The notes under the pieces: generated by a model
What the model saw: the letters and a program-made list of their open reading frames with translations, nothing else
What the model was told of the DNA's origin: nothing
The model's database searches: none
Shown here: positions 33,403 to 43,297 of the stretch, one piece after another
Position numbering within the stretch: position 1 is the stretch's first letter
Layout: each line of letters begins with the position of its first letter
NCBI GenBank assembly: GCA_017577945.1
Contig: PKQS01000014.1
Span: forward strand, 20,057 to 84,056
Direction of reading: 5' to 3'
From: Bacillota bacterium
GTDB lineage: Bacteria > Bacillota > Limnochordia > Limnochordales > ZCTH02-B6
Length of the DNA stretch: 64,000 nucleotides
Program-made: the position numbers and the translations under genes

Positions 33403-34794
33403 GTGGCTGCTCGTCGACATCCGTCAAGACCGCTGTGGTTGTGCAAAGACGTCCATAGCGAGCTTCTGCGACTAACTATACCGACCATCATCTCTACGCT
33501 GGCCGTGCCGCTGCTGGGCATGGTGGACACGGCGGTGCTCGGGCGCTTGCCCGACGTCAACCAGTTAGCCGGCGCGGCGGCCGCAGGCATCATCTTGAAT
33601 GTCGTGATGCAGATGTTTTTCTTTTTGCGCATGGGCACGACGGCCCTCGTCGCGCAACAATGGGGCGCCGGGAACCCCCGCGGCGCCGCGCTGGTGCTTT
33701 TTCAGTCCTTGACCCTGGCCGCCGTTTTCGGCTTCCTGCTCGTCGTCTTCCGGCGCCCCATCGCCGCGGCCGGCTTCGCGCTGGTGGGCGCCGAACCCGG
33801 CGTCACGGCGGTGGCCCACGACTATTTCTCCATCCGCATCCTCGAAGCGCCGTTTTACCTCATGACGCTGGCGCTGACGGCGCTCATGCGAGGCCAAGGC
33901 GACGCGCTGGTGCCGATGTACGTCGTCATCGGCGTTAACGCGGTCAACGTCGTGGGCGACTTACTGCTGGTGCCGGGGACGTGGGGGCTGCCGTCGCTGG
34001 GAGCGGTGGGTGCGGCGTGGGCGTCGGTGGCGGCGCAGGCCGCGGGCTGGGCGGCGGCGTTCTGGGTGGGCTGGCGCCGCATCAGGACGTACTGGGACTG
34101 GACATGGCTACGCCGCTGGCGTCAGCTGCCCTGGCGGCGCTTCTTCGCCGTGCAGTCGCACTTGTTCGTTCGCACGCTGGTGCTCGTCTTGACGTTTTCC
34201 GCCGTTACGTCCCTGGCGGCGCGCTTGGAGTCCGCCACGCTGCTGGCAGCCCACGCCATCTTGATGCAGTTTTGGCAGCTCGTCAGCTACGCCGTCGACG
34301 GCTTCGCGTTCGCTACCGAAACGACGGTGGGCAGCTGGCTCGGGCGAGGGGAGCGGCACATGGCCCACGCGAGCGCGACGGCCGCTCTCGTCTGGGGTGT
34401 CGGCCTCGGCACGCTGTTCGGCGTGGCGTACTTCTTCTTCGTTGACGATTTCGCGGTATTGTTCACGCACAACGAAGACGTCCTCGCCGTCGTCGTCAGC
34501 CTCGTCTGGGCCGTGGCCGTCAGCCAGCCCATCAACGCCGCGGCCTACATCTTCGACGGCATCTTAATCGGAGCCACCGACACCCGCTACTTGCGCAACG
34601 CGATGCTCTTGAGCACGGCGGTTTTCGCCTTCATCATCGCTGCCGGCTGGATGACGGCAGGCTTGTCGCTCCCGCTCATTTGGTGGGCCATGCTGGTGTT
34701 CATGGGCATGAGAGCGCTGACGCTGGGGCTTCGGTTCCGGTCAGGGGCGTGGATGGACCATGGAATTGTCACACGGCGAGCCGGCGAAGGTTGA
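33403..34794 (+). CDS. MATE family efflux transporter (DinF-like)
   Basis: 463 residues with about twelve membrane helices in two six-helix bundles. The first helix region (LRLTIPTIISTLAVPLLGMVDTAVLGRL) is the MATE signature, and FLRMGTTALVAQQWGAGN follows. It exchanges drugs or other cations for Na+ or H+. The GTG at 33403 is chosen because of GGGGAG eight bases before it; the reading frame stays open upstream but has unlike composition. Confidence 0.92.
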   Translation: MAARRHPSRPLWLCKDVHSELLRLTIPTIISTLAVPLLGMVDTAVLGRLPDVNQLAGAAAAGIILNVVMQMFFFLRMGTTALVAQQWGAGNPRGAALVLFQSLTLAAVFGFLLVVFRRPIAAAGFALVGAEPGVTAVAHDYFSIRILEAPFYLMTLALTALMRGQGDALVPMYVVIGVNAVNVVGDLLLVPGTWGLPSLGAVGAAWASVAAQAAGWAAAFWVGWRRIRTYWDWTWLRRWRQLPWRRFFAVQSHLFVRTLVLVLTFSAVTSLAARLESATLLAAHAILMQFWQLVSYAVDGFAFATETTVGSWLGRGERHMAHASATAALVWGVGLGTLFGVAYFFFVDDFAVLFTHNEDVLAVVVSLVWAVAVSQPINAAAYIFDGILIGATDTRYLRNAMLLSTAVFAFIIAAGWMTAGLSLPLIWWAMLVFMGMRALTLGLRFRSGAWMDHGIVTRRAGEG

Positions 34795-34894
34795 GCCGTT
34801 CTGACGCAGCACCAAGGGCAAGCCAACGCGAAAAAAGGCAAGCCGCGGCCGAAAGATGAGCGGCGGAACGAGACGAAAAACTGTTGGCGGGCCT

Positions 34895-35554
34895 TTAGTC
34901 TTCGTCCAGTTCGAACAAGCGCACGTTCTTCTCGCCGCGCCGCGGCGGGCGCACGTAGCAGCGCCGGCAGCGCGGCTCGTACAGATCCGTGTCGCCCGGC
35001 ATGAAGCGAGGCGACTCGTACGGCGCCGGCTGGCCGTTGATGAGCCGCTGCGTGAACGTGGCGGTAGGCGTCTTGCAAACCGCGCACACCGCGCGCAGCT
35101 TCGTGACGCTGTCGGCGATAGCCAGCGCGCCGGCCATGATCTGGAACGGCTCGCCGCGGAAATCTTTGTCCAGCCCGGCCACGATGACCAGCGCCCGGTC
35201 GGCCAGCTGCGCGATAACGGGAAGTTCCGACTCGTCGAAGAAGTGCGCCTCGTCGATGGCGATGATGCGCTGACCCGGCGTGCGCTTCCAAGCGATTTCC
35301 CGCAGGCTGGAAATGACCCGGGCGGGGAAGTAGGTGCCTGAGCGCGATTTGAGCACGCCCGGCCCCCTCTGCACGCTGCTGCCGTGCGTGTACACTTCGA
35401 TCTCTACGCCCGTATGCTTCCAGAGGGTCAAAATGCGAATAAGCTCTTCCGACTTGCCCGAGTACATGCAGCCGGCGATGACGTGCAGCCCCGTAAACGA
35501 AAGTGCGTGCACGTCCCCCAGCCCGTTGCTGCCCTGAAACATGGCGGTGTACAT
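34895..35554 (-). CDS. tdk: Thymidine kinase
   Basis: 219 residues. P-loop GCMYSGKS, Walker B IDEAHFFDE, lasso region and a zinc site (CAVC and CRRC) are those of type II thymidine kinases. It phosphorylates salvaged thymidine to dTMP. ATG at 35554 follows GAGCGAGG. Third gene of the thyA-folA-tdk group. Confidence 0.94.
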   Translation of the reverse strand: MYTAMFQGSNGLGDVHALSFTGLHVIAGCMYSGKSEELIRILTLWKHTGVEIEVYTHGSSVQRGPGVLKSRSGTYFPARVISSLREIAWKRTPGQRIIAIDEAHFFDESELPVIAQLADRALVIVAGLDKDFRGEPFQIMAGALAIADSVTKLRAVCAVCKTPTATFTQRLINGQPAPYESPRFMPGDTDLYEPRCRRCYVRPPRRGEKNVRLFELDED

Positions 35555-35597
35555 AGGAAACAAACCTCGCTCCGCAACCCCGCACCGTGCCAGCCCG

Positions 35598-36083
35598 CTA
35601 CCCGCGCCGCCGGGCAACGTAAATCACGAACCCGTACTCGTTCCGCTCGTCCGCCTCGTGCCGGCGCAGTTCCGTCAGCTCCCACTCGTCTCCGAGCTCG
35701 GGAAAATACGCGTCGCCTTCCACCACGGCATCCACTTCGGTCAGGTAGATGACGTCCGCATGCGGCAAGAACGCCTCGTAAATCTGCTGCCCGCCGATAA
35801 CGAACAGCTCCCCGTCCTCCGGGCCCAGCGGCAGCGCCAGCGCCTCTTCCGGCGAGTGAACTACGTCCACCCCGTCCGCCCGGAAGTTCCGGTCCCGCGT
35901 CACCACCACATTGCGCCGCCCCGGCAACGGCCCGCCCAACGACGCAAACGTCTTGCGCCCCATGATCACGGTGTTGCCCAGGGTCGTCTCGCGGAAAAAG
36001 CGCATGTCGTCCTTTAGCCGCCACGGGATGCGGCCGCCCCGGCCGATGACGCCGTTCTTGCCGCGCGCGACAATCATCTTCAC
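35598..36083 (-). CDS. folA: Dihydrofolate reductase
   Basis: 161 residues. MIVARGKNGVIGRGGRIPWRLKDDMRFF (split motifs: VIGRGG and PWRLKDDM with catalytic Asp), NTVIMGRKTFASLG, GGQQIYEAFLPHADVIYLTEV are all standard. It regenerates tetrahydrofolate used up by ThyA, encoded just upstream. The GTG at 36083 gives the normal N-terminus; an ATG two codons later or one 24 codons earlier are alternatives. Confidence 0.94.
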   Translation of the reverse strand: MKMIVARGKNGVIGRGGRIPWRLKDDMRFFRETTLGNTVIMGRKTFASLGGPLPGRRNVVVTRDRNFRADGVDVVHSPEEALALPLGPEDGELFVIGGQQIYEAFLPHADVIYLTEVDAVVEGDAYFPELGDEWELTELRRHEADERNEYGFVIYVARRRG

Positions 36084-36171
36084 GCGACGGCTTGCTCCGG
36101 GAACCTCCACGACGGCTGGCCCTCCGTCTTCCTGCCGCGGCCCGCCCGGCGTCATAGCGATCCGCCCGCCG

Positions 36172-36978
36172 TTAGACCGCGACCTCGCCTTTGATGTGCG
36201 GGTGCGGGTTGTAGTTTTCGATGATGATGTCTTCGTAGCGGAAGTCGTCGATGGACCGGACGTCCCTCGCAAAGCGCAGCGTCGGCAGCGGCCTGGGCTC
36301 CCTCGTCAACTGCAGCTTCACCTGCTCGATGTGATTGTTGTAGATATGCACATCGCCGAAGGTATGAATGAACTCGCCGACCTCAAGCCCCACGACGTGC
36401 GCAATCATGTGGGTGAGCAAGGCGTAGCTGGCGATGTTGAAGGGAACGCCCAGGAAATAGTCGCCCGAGCGCTGGTACAGCTGGCACGACAGCTTGCCGT
36501 TCGCGACGTAGAACTGGAACAGCGTGTGGCACGGGCGCAAAGCCATCTTGTCTAAGTCCGCCACGTTCCAAGCGCTGACGATAATCCCGCGGTCATGCGG
36601 CTTCGTCCGCAGCATCTCGATGGCTTCGGCGATCTGGTCGATGGTGCGGCGGCGGCCCTGCTCATCGAACACAGTCCAGCTGCGCCACTGCGCGCCGTAA
36701 ATGGGCCCGAGCTCGCCGTTTTCATCGGCCCACGGATCCCAGATGTGCACGCCGTGCTCGTTCAGGTAGCGAATGTTGGTGTCGCCCCGCAGGAACCAGA
36801 GCAGCTCGTAAATGATGGCGCGCACGTTCAGCTTCTTGGTCGTCAGCAGCGGAAAGCCCTGAGACAAATCGAAGCGCATCTGGTAGCCGAACACGCTGAG
36901 GGTGCCCGTCCCCGTGCGGTCCGGCTTCGGCACGCCGTGTTCGAGAATGTACCGGCCCAAATCGAGATACTGTTTCAC
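36172..36978 (-). CDS. thyA: Thymidylate synthase
   Basis: 268 residues, the 264-residue ThyA class. Active-site C150 lies in [41 protein letters not shown] and HIYNNH are intact. It makes dTMP from dUMP with methylene-tetrahydrofolate. First gene of the group, with a good promoter upstream. Confidence 0.97.
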   Translation of the reverse strand: MKQYLDLGRYILEHGVPKPDRTGTGTLSVFGYQMRFDLSQGFPLLTTKKLNVRAIIYELLWFLRGDTNIRYLNEHGVHIWDPWADENGELGPIYGAQWRSWTVFDEQGRRRTIDQIAEAIEMLRTKPHDRGIIVSAWNVADLDKMALRPCHTLFQFYVANGKLSCQLYQRSGDYFLGVPFNIASYALLTHMIAHVVGLEVGEFIHTFGDVHIYNNHIEQVKLQLTREPRPLPTLRFARDVRSIDDFRYEDIIIENYNPHPHIKGEVAV

Positions 36979-37011
36979 GCTGTCCTTCTCCCGCCGACTG
37001 GTCTTGTCCCC

Positions 37012-37040
37012 AGTTTACACCACCTCCCCCGCCGAGCCAA
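37012..37040 (-). promoter_or_regulatory. Promoter of thyA-folA-tdk
   Basis: Minus-strand TTGGCT (37035-37040), 17-base spacer, TAAACT (37012-37017), about 35 bases before the thyA start. Confidence 0.7.
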
Positions 37041-37178
37041 GCACCGCCCGCGGGCGACGTTCATACTTTGCCTGCGGGCAAACATCTTGCCCGGGGGCAA
37101 CCAGCCGCAACGCACGGCCCACACATGGATAACGGCCCGCCGCGCCGGAGCGGGCCGGCGAAGGAGGAGGAGATCACC

Positions 37179-38276
37179 TTGGGCGCGCCCAGCGGAAACG
37201 GCTGCGTGGGACGGCACGAACTGCCGCCGCTGCCGTACGATTACGACGCTTTGGAACCGTACATCAGCGAACGCACCGTGCGCCTGCACCACAGCGTGCA
37301 CCACCGCACCTACGTGGACGGGCTGAACGCCGCCGAGGAAGCGCTGGCGCAGGCTCGCCGCGAGCGGCGCTGGGACACCGTCAACGACTTGCTGCGCCGC
37401 CTGGCGTTCCACGGCTCCGGGCACTTCCTGCACACGATTTACTGGACGAACATGCATCCCGAGGGCGGCGGCCGTCCCACGGACGAAGAGTTGATGCGCC
37501 AGATCCAGCGGGACTTCGGCTCCTTCGAAGCGTTTCGCGACCAGTTTACCGCCGCGGCCAACGCCTTGCCGGGCAACGGCTGGGTGCTGCTGGTCTGGCA
37601 GCCGGAGGCCGGCAAACTGGAAATCCTGCAGACGGAGCAGCACCACCTCTCCGCCCAGTGGACGGCGGTGCCCATTCTGGCGCTCGACTTGTGGGAACAC
37701 GCTTACTACCTGCAATACCAAGCGCGGCGGCCGGACTACGTGGAGTCGTGGTGGAACGTGGTCAACTGGCCTGACGTAGCACAGCGCCTGCGGCGAGCGC
37801 GGCGCGAGCGAAACGCCAGGGAAGAGGCGACGGACTGCGCAGAGGGTTCGGACTGGGAAGAAGACGGCGACGGATCGGATTGGCCGGACGGCTCGGACAG
37901 CGAAACCGGCGACGGGTCGTACGGCGACGTGGGCGACAAGCCGGGCGGCGACCCGGACGCGGGCGGACCCGACGCACCGCCGCCTGACGGGTACGGCGAC
38001 GGCGGCCGCCACGAAGCCGGCGTCGGGACCGCCGGCGGAACGGACGCCGGCTCCGGCACAGGTATGAACGGCGGCGACGGCGCCCGTCGCGGGTCGTTGC
38101 GCGTAGCAAGCGAGCCACAGGCCAGGTCAAGCCAGGACGAGATCGCGGCGGTGCAAACCGTCTACGGCTCTCGCGCGAGCGTCCGCCGCGCCCTGTGGGC
38201 CGGCGCCGTCAAAGGGGGCACCACGACCCGCACCGGCACCGTGCGGCCCACGTCAGGCCGGCGCTTCCTCCCCTAG
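37179..38276 (+). CDS. Fe/Mn superoxide dismutase with long acidic C-terminal tail
   Basis: 365 residues. Residues about 11-205 form the dismutase: ligands by position are H37 (LHHSVHH), H85 (GHFLHTIYW), D170 and H174 (LALDLWEHAYY). The usual NH before the second ligand pair is replaced by LH, as in the divergent SodF branch of spore formers. From about 213 on comes a low-complexity tail rich in Asp, Gly, Ser and Pro, then a basic end (residues about 325-365). The TTG start follows AAGGAGGAGG. A surface, coat or matrix location is possible; there is no signal peptide. Confidence 0.86.
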   Translation: MGAPSGNGCVGRHELPPLPYDYDALEPYISERTVRLHHSVHHRTYVDGLNAAEEALAQARRERRWDTVNDLLRRLAFHGSGHFLHTIYWTNMHPEGGGRPTDEELMRQIQRDFGSFEAFRDQFTAAANALPGNGWVLLVWQPEAGKLEILQTEQHHLSAQWTAVPILALDLWEHAYYLQYQARRPDYVESWWNVVNWPDVAQRLRRARRERNAREEATDCAEGSDWEEDGDGSDWPDGSDSETGDGSYGDVGDKPGGDPDAGGPDAPPPDGYGDGGRHEAGVGTAGGTDAGSGTGMNGGDGARRGSLRVASEPQARSSQDEIAAVQTVYGSRASVRRALWAGAVKGGTTTRTGTVRPTSGRRFLP

Positions 38277-38346
38277 GCGGGCGCAGGGCAGTTCGCTTCC
38301 GGCTTAAACGGCGCTCGCGAGCCCGGCGCGGAACGCGGCGCGCCGG

Positions 38347-39876
38347 CTACGGCAGCGGAACGCCGAGCCGGCGCGCCACGTCGAGCCAGCGCAGATGCCA
38401 GTTGGCTTCCGCCCGGAGCACGTCCCGCCGGGCCTGCAGCCGCGCAAGTTCCGCCTCCGCCCGCTCCAGCGGTGCGGCGAAGCCCAGTTCCAGGCGTCGC
38501 TCCACCAGCATTAGATTGGTCTCCGCCTGCTCCAAGGCCGCTGCGGTCAGCTCCAGCGCAAACGCCGCGTCATCCAGCGCAAGCAGCGCCGCTTGCGCGC
38601 CGTCGATAGCCGCCTGCCGCGCTTGCTCCGCACGCAGCCGCGCCAGCTCCCGCTGCACCGCCGCCTGCTCGGCGCGCAGCCGGCCCGCCCCGCTCAGATC
38701 CGCCGTCCCCGCGAGGACGACCAGGCCCTGGGCGGAAGGCCCGGCGCCGGAATTTTCGCTCCCGGGCAGCGCGGCCGAGTATTCCGCTACAAACCGCCAA
38801 CGCACCGGACCGCCGCTCGCTTCCCGAGCCGCCGCCTCCTGCTCCAGCTCGAGCTGCCCGGCATGCAAATAGGCAATGTCGTTTTCAAGCACGCGCCGCC
38901 ACAGCTCGTCTTCGCCCGCCAGCAGTTCTTCGACCGCCGACGTGAGGTCGGGCCACGGATAGTCGTCCACCAACTCCGCGGACAGCAGCTGCTGCGCCAG
39001 GGCGCCAGTCGTCGCGCCGTCGCCCTCTAACAGCCGCGCCAGCCGCACAGCCGCGTCGTCTCGCGCCTGCCGGGCCGACCGCAATTCCACCAGCGCCTCC
39101 CGCTCCCGCCGCTGCACCGCGTGCAGCTCGCTGACTCCGATCTGTCCCGCCGCAAAGTGCTCGACGGCCACCGCCGCCCGCCGCTGCGCCACGTCCAGCG
39201 CCAACTCAGCCACCTGGACGCCCAGCACGGCGTCGCGCAGCGCGTAAAACGCGTCCATCACAGCCCGTGTCGCGTCGAGGAGGGCCTCCCGCGCCTGCAC
39301 TTCCGCCTGGCGCCGCGCCAGCGCCTCCGCTGCGCGCTCGAGTTCCTCCTCTTCCGGCGGCCACAGCGTCCGCTCGTAGCGCAGCGCCACGAATCCGCCG
39401 AACCCTCCACCGCTTAAGCCGGAAGACCCGCCGCTGGCCGGTCCGCCGCTGGTCGAGCCCCCTGCGTTCACCTGCAAGGAGAGGTGGTCCGTCAGCGGCC
39501 AAGTCAGCGTTCCCTGAAGCGACGGGGACAGGCTCGTGAGCGGCGTGTGCACCGAGACGTCGACCGCCGGCCCGCGAGCCGCAGCGGAAGCCGCTTCCGC
39601 CAGTTCCCGCAGCCGCTCCTGCAGCGCCGCGGCGGCGAACCCCGGGCCACTCGCCCTCGCCCGCGCCAGCGCCTCCGTCAGCGTCAGCACAGCCGCGCCG
39701 CCGGACGAGGCCCCGGGACTCCCAGCCGGCGCCGAGACCTCGGCCGGCGGCGGCTCCGGCGAGGCCAAGACCAACCACGGCCCGAGCAGCAGGGCTCCCG
39801 CCAACACCGCGCCGCCTACGACCGCGACGACGCTGCGCCGCGGTCCCGCCTGCGCCCGCCAGCGCCGATTCCTCAT
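38347..39876 (-). CDS. TolC family outer-membrane efflux protein
   Basis: 509 residues. Signal-anchor region at about 16-38. Two TolC-type repeats follow with long coiled-coil helices (LLDATRAVMDAFYALRDAV and AQRELARLRAEQARQAAIDG type) and a Gly/Ser-rich beta segment around 125-150 that would cross an outer membrane. Its ATG overlaps the stop of the other TolC gene. Last gene of the MacAB-type operon. Confidence 0.82.
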   Translation of the reverse strand: MRNRRWRAQAGPRRSVVAVVGGAVLAGALLLGPWLVLASPEPPPAEVSAPAGSPGASSGGAAVLTLTEALARARASGPGFAAAALQERLRELAEAASAAARGPAVDVSVHTPLTSLSPSLQGTLTWPLTDHLSLQVNAGGSTSGGPASGGSSGLSGGGFGGFVALRYERTLWPPEEEELERAAEALARRQAEVQAREALLDATRAVMDAFYALRDAVLGVQVAELALDVAQRRAAVAVEHFAAGQIGVSELHAVQRREREALVELRSARQARDDAAVRLARLLEGDGATTGALAQQLLSAELVDDYPWPDLTSAVEELLAGEDELWRRVLENDIAYLHAGQLELEQEAAAREASGGPVRWRFVAEYSAALPGSENSGAGPSAQGLVVLAGTADLSGAGRLRAEQAAVQRELARLRAEQARQAAIDGAQAALLALDDAAFALELTAAALEQAETNLMLVERRLELGFAAPLERAEAELARLQARRDVLRAEANWHLRWLDVARRLGVPLP

Positions 39877-41090
39877 CGCGCCTCATCCCAGCCGGCGATG
39901 TAGGCCGCGATGGACTCGGGCAACGGCGGCAGTTCGGTGCGTCCCAGCGTGCGCAAAAAGCGCGCCTTGGCCAAGTTGTAGTCCCACACCGCCGCGGCCG
40001 CGTTCAGCCGCGCTTGAGCATAGGCCGATTCCGCCTGTAGCAGCTCGAGTAACGAGATGGTGCCCGCCTCGTAGCGCACGCGAGCGATCTCCGCCCGCCC
40101 CAGCGCCAGCTCCTCCTGGCGGCGAGTGGTCTCCACGTTCCGCTGCGCGTCCATGAGCGCGAACCACTCCTGCCGCACCTGGGCCGTCACCGCGGCCACC
40201 GCCTGCTCGTACTGCACCCGCGCCCGCTCCAGCTGCAGCTCGGCGCGCACGCGTTCCACCGGCGCCGCGTGGGGCGAGCTCGCCTGCGCCAGCGCGCTCT
40301 CCGCCCGGGCCACCGCCCGCTGTGCCCGAGCGATCTCCGCTCGCTGCGCCAGCGCCTCGACCACCGCTTCCTCCAGCGGCAGCCACCATTCCTCCAGCGC
40401 AATTTCCTCGGTCAGCACCAAGGCCGCATCCTCGGGCAAGCCGACCAGCAGGGCCAGCCGCCGCACCGCTTCCCGATACGTCCGCTGCGCCTGCTCCAGC
40501 CGCTCCAGCCCCGCCGCGTGGTTGGCCTCAGCCTCGAGGAACTCTTGCCGGGCAATCAGTCCCGCTTCGTAACGCGCTTTCGCCAGCGCAAACTGCCGGT
40601 CGCTCTGCTCCTGGCTGCTTTCCTGGATGCTCAGCAGCTCCGCCGCCCGCAAGACGCCGTAGTACGCTTCCTCTACCTGCAGCGCCACCTGGACCAGCGC
40701 GTCCAGGTAGCCGTCCCGCGCCTCCTGCAGCGCCAGCGCCGCTTCTTCGTATTCGCTGCGCGGCCGGCCCACCAGCGCGCCAAGTTCCGCCTCCTGCAAA
40801 ACCAGTTCCGCCTCGGTCACCGCCAGCCGCGCCAGCGTCACCTCCGGCGCCCGCTCCAGCGCCCGCTGAACGGCCTCGGCCAATGAAAGCTCGTACACCG
40901 GCGCGGCACTCCTTTCCGCCGCCTGCGCGTAAGCCGGCACGACAAGCATGCCGGCCGCAGCGAAAAGGACCACCGCCGCGGCCGCCACACGGTTGGCGAC
41001 TGCCAAGGCTGCCGAAGCGTCGGCAAGCCGCGTCCGAACCCGAGCCCGGCGTTCCCGCTTGGCATCAACCCGCATCCACGCTCTGCGCAT
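39873..41090 (-). CDS. TolC family outer-membrane efflux protein
   Basis: 405 residues. An N-terminal Arg-rich stretch precedes a signal peptide (VLFAAAGMLVVPAYAQA, about 41-57). The remainder is nearly all heptad-rich helix (VALQVEEAYYGVLRAAELL, LARYEAGLIARQEFLEAE, ARVRYEAGTISLLELLQAES), the OEP pattern. It lacks an evident beta-barrel segment as long as in E. coli TolC, so it could be a periplasmic coiled-coil partner. It overlaps the ATPase gene by 26 bases. Confidence 0.82.
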   Translation of the reverse strand: MRRAWMRVDAKRERRARVRTRLADASAALAVANRVAAAAVVLFAAAGMLVVPAYAQAAERSAAPVYELSLAEAVQRALERAPEVTLARLAVTEAELVLQEAELGALVGRPRSEYEEAALALQEARDGYLDALVQVALQVEEAYYGVLRAAELLSIQESSQEQSDRQFALAKARYEAGLIARQEFLEAEANHAAGLERLEQAQRTYREAVRRLALLVGLPEDAALVLTEEIALEEWWLPLEEAVVEALAQRAEIARAQRAVARAESALAQASSPHAAPVERVRAELQLERARVQYEQAVAAVTAQVRQEWFALMDAQRNVETTRRQEELALGRAEIARVRYEAGTISLLELLQAESAYAQARLNAAAAVWDYNLAKARFLRTLGRTELPPLPESIAAYIAGWDEAR

Positions 41091-41916
41091 GCTCCGCGCC
41101 CCCCTGCCCCGGCAGGTAATCCGCCGCGCGCCGCAGCGCCGCCGCCGACGCCCGCAGCGCTTCGCTTTCCGCCACCGGCTCGTCGCCCACGATTTGCCCG
41201 TCCCGCAGCGTCAGCAGCCGGTCCGCCCACGCCGCCACGCCGGGATCGTGCGTGACGACGACGACGGTCATCCCCTGCTCGTTCAGTTCCCGCAGCATCT
41301 GCATAACCTGCCGCCCCTGCTCCGTCGGCAAGTTGCCCGTCGGCTCGTCGGCCAGCAGCACCGTGGGGCCGTTGGCCAAAGCCCGCGCAATGGCCACCCG
41401 TTGCTGTTCCCCGCCCGACAGCTCCGCCGGCCGGTGCTTGAGCCGGTGCCCCAGGCCCACCTGCTCCAGCAGCTCCCGCGCCCGCCGTCGCCGCTCCCGG
41501 GCGCCCACGCCCGCGTAGATCATGGGCACCTCCACGTTCTCCAGCGCCGTCAACTCCGGGAACAAATTGTAGCTCTGAAAGACGAACCCGAAGTGCTCCC
41601 GGCGGATGCGGGCCAGCTCGCCGTCTTTTAACGTCGTCAAATCGACGCCTTCCAGCAGGTATTGCCCGCTGCTGGGCCGGTCCAGCGCGCCGAGGATGTG
41701 CAGCAGCGTCGACTTGCCGGAGCCTGACGGTCCCATGATGGACACGAATTCCCGCTGCGCGATGCGCAAGTCGACGTCCCGCAGCGCCACCACGGGCTCC
41801 GCCATTTGGTCGTACACTTTGCTCACCGCGCGCAGCTCGATGAGCGCCCGTGCGCCGTCGCGGGACGCCTGCCGAACTGCGTCTGCGTTGTTCAACGCCT
41901 GCCGATGGCTAGTCAA
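41065..41916 (-). CDS. MacB/LolD-type ABC transporter ATP-binding protein
   Basis: 283 residues. Walker A GPSGSGKST, Q-loop FVFQSYNLFPELTALENVEVP, signature LSGGEQQRVAIARAL, Walker B VLLADEPTGNL: the MacB/LolD subfamily pattern. A C-terminal extension of about 40 residues is unusual. TTG start at 41916 with GGAGGGAG upstream, overlapping the adaptor gene by eight bases. Confidence 0.94.
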   Translation of the reverse strand: MTSHRQALNNADAVRQASRDGARALIELRAVSKVYDQMAEPVVALRDVDLRIAQREFVSIMGPSGSGKSTLLHILGALDRPSSGQYLLEGVDLTTLKDGELARIRREHFGFVFQSYNLFPELTALENVEVPMIYAGVGARERRRRARELLEQVGLGHRLKHRPAELSGGEQQRVAIARALANGPTVLLADEPTGNLPTEQGRQVMQMLRELNEQGMTVVVVTHDPGVAAWADRLLTLRDGQIVGDEPVAESEALRASAAALRRAADYLPGQGGAEHAQSVDAG

Positions 41917-43297
41917 CGCGTCTCCCTCCCTCGGGTACGAGCCGAATCACGGAATGCGTTCGGAACGCCGTGTAGGAGCTGTAAATGATGCGTTCACCCG
42001 GCTCAAGGCCGCTGACGATCTCCACGTAGTTGCCGTCGACGGCGCCGTAGCGCACGTCCCGCCGCTCGGCCCAGCGCCCGTCCTCCGAGATGACGTACAC
42101 GAAGCTCGTGTCGCCGCTGGCGAAAAACGGCCCGCGCGGCAAGGCGGGGCGATTCCGGCGCACGCCCACCTCCAGCTCCACCGCCACGTCGGTGAAGGGC
42201 AACAGCGAAACCGCCGCCTCCGGTTCCAAAGCCAGCGTCACCGGCACCGAACTGCCGCTGCTGCCCGCGGTGGCCTGCGGCGCGACGAACGCCGTGACCG
42301 CCGGCACCGTGCGGCCGCCGATGCGCAAGAGCGCCGGCGTGCCAACCTCCAGGCGGGCGGCCTGGTCCGGCGTCACCGCCGTTTCCACCCGCTGCCGCGT
42401 AACATCCGCGTAGCGCAAGAGCTCGGCGCCCGCTTCTACCCGCTGCCCTTCGCGAACCGCCACCTCCAGGACGCGGCCGGCCGACTCCGCCCGCACCGTC
42501 ATCTCATCGAGCTGCTCCAGCAGCCTCTCCAGCTCCCGCTGCGCGTTCCTGGCCTTTTGCTCCGCTTGGCGCACGGCCAGCTCCGCCTGCCGCTGCGCCA
42601 GCAGCAGCGCCTGCGCGGCGTTGTCTACCTCTCGCCGCTGGCGTTCCACCTCGTCCCTCGCTTCCTGCAGCTCCACGGCCGGCACGCCGCCGAAAGCAAA
42701 AAGCGTCTCCGTGTAAGGCAGCCGTTCTTCCGCCTCGCGCAGGCGCCGCTGCGCCTCCGCCAGCGCTTGCTCCCGGGCCAGCACGTCGCTTTCGGCCTTC
42801 AGCCGGGCCTGCTCCAGCTCCAGCATGGCCTCTTCCACCTGGGCGCGGGCCCGGGCGACGTTCTCCAGCAGCGTGTCCGACACCAGCTCCACCAAGACGG
42901 CGCCCGCTTCCACGTCGTCGCCGGCCGCCACGTGAACCGCCTGCACCCGCCCCGCCGCCGGCGCCCGCGCCACCTCCACCGTCTCCGGCGTCACCGTGCC
43001 CGTCGTCACGATCAAATCGCGAAAGTCCCGCGTCCCGACCACTGCGTACTGGTATACGTCCAGCACGTACACGGCTTCCGACGGGCGCAGGTAGAACAAA
43101 GCCGCCGCACCCAGACCGGCCAGCACCAGTACCATGAACAGCAGGAGCTGCCCTTGCAGGCCCAGGCGCTTTCGCCGGCGCGCCGGCCGGGCCGGAGCCT
43201 CAGACGCCGGCGAACCGCCGCCGAAAATGGGCCGGTCGTAGCGATGGCCCTGGGCCCGGGTCGACTCCGGCGCCGGGCCCGCTCCGGTGCCCGTCAT
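41909..43297 (-). CDS. Efflux periplasmic adaptor (MacA/HlyD-like)
   Basis: 462 residues. One membrane helix (about 50-70) after a cytoplasmic Pro/Arg-rich start, then a biotinyl-lipoyl-like half (GRVQAVHVAAGDDVEAGAVLVEL), a long coiled-coil hairpin (about 140-275), the second half-motif (GRVLEVAVREGQRVEAGAELL), and a C-terminal beta domain. It would bridge the FtsX-type permeases and the TolC proteins. Start ATG shares its A with the upstream TGA. Confidence 0.92.
   Translation of the reverse strand: MTGTGAGPAPESTRAQGHRYDRPIFGGGSPASEAPARPARRRKRLGLQGQLLLFMVLVLAGLGAAALFYLRPSEAVYVLDVYQYAVVGTRDFRDLIVTTGTVTPETVEVARAPAAGRVQAVHVAAGDDVEAGAVLVELVSDTLLENVARARAQVEEAMLELEQARLKAESDVLAREQALAEAQRRLREAEERLPYTETLFAFGGVPAVELQEARDEVERQRREVDNAAQALLLAQRQAELAVRQAEQKARNAQRELERLLEQLDEMTVRAESAGRVLEVAVREGQRVEAGAELLRYADVTRQRVETAVTPDQAARLEVGTPALLRIGGRTVPAVTAFVAPQATAGSSGSSVPVTLALEPEAAVSLLPFTDVAVELEVGVRRNRPALPRGPFFASGDTSFVYVISEDGRWAERRDVRYGAVDGNYVEIVSGLEPGERIIYSSYTAFRTHSVIRLVPEGGRRVD

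Noticed and set aside
37815..38276. The acidic tail region of the second dismutase as a separate gene or non-coding DNA
   Set aside because: The frame is continuous with the dismutase, has no ribosome site or start at the junction, and keeps GC-rich third positions.
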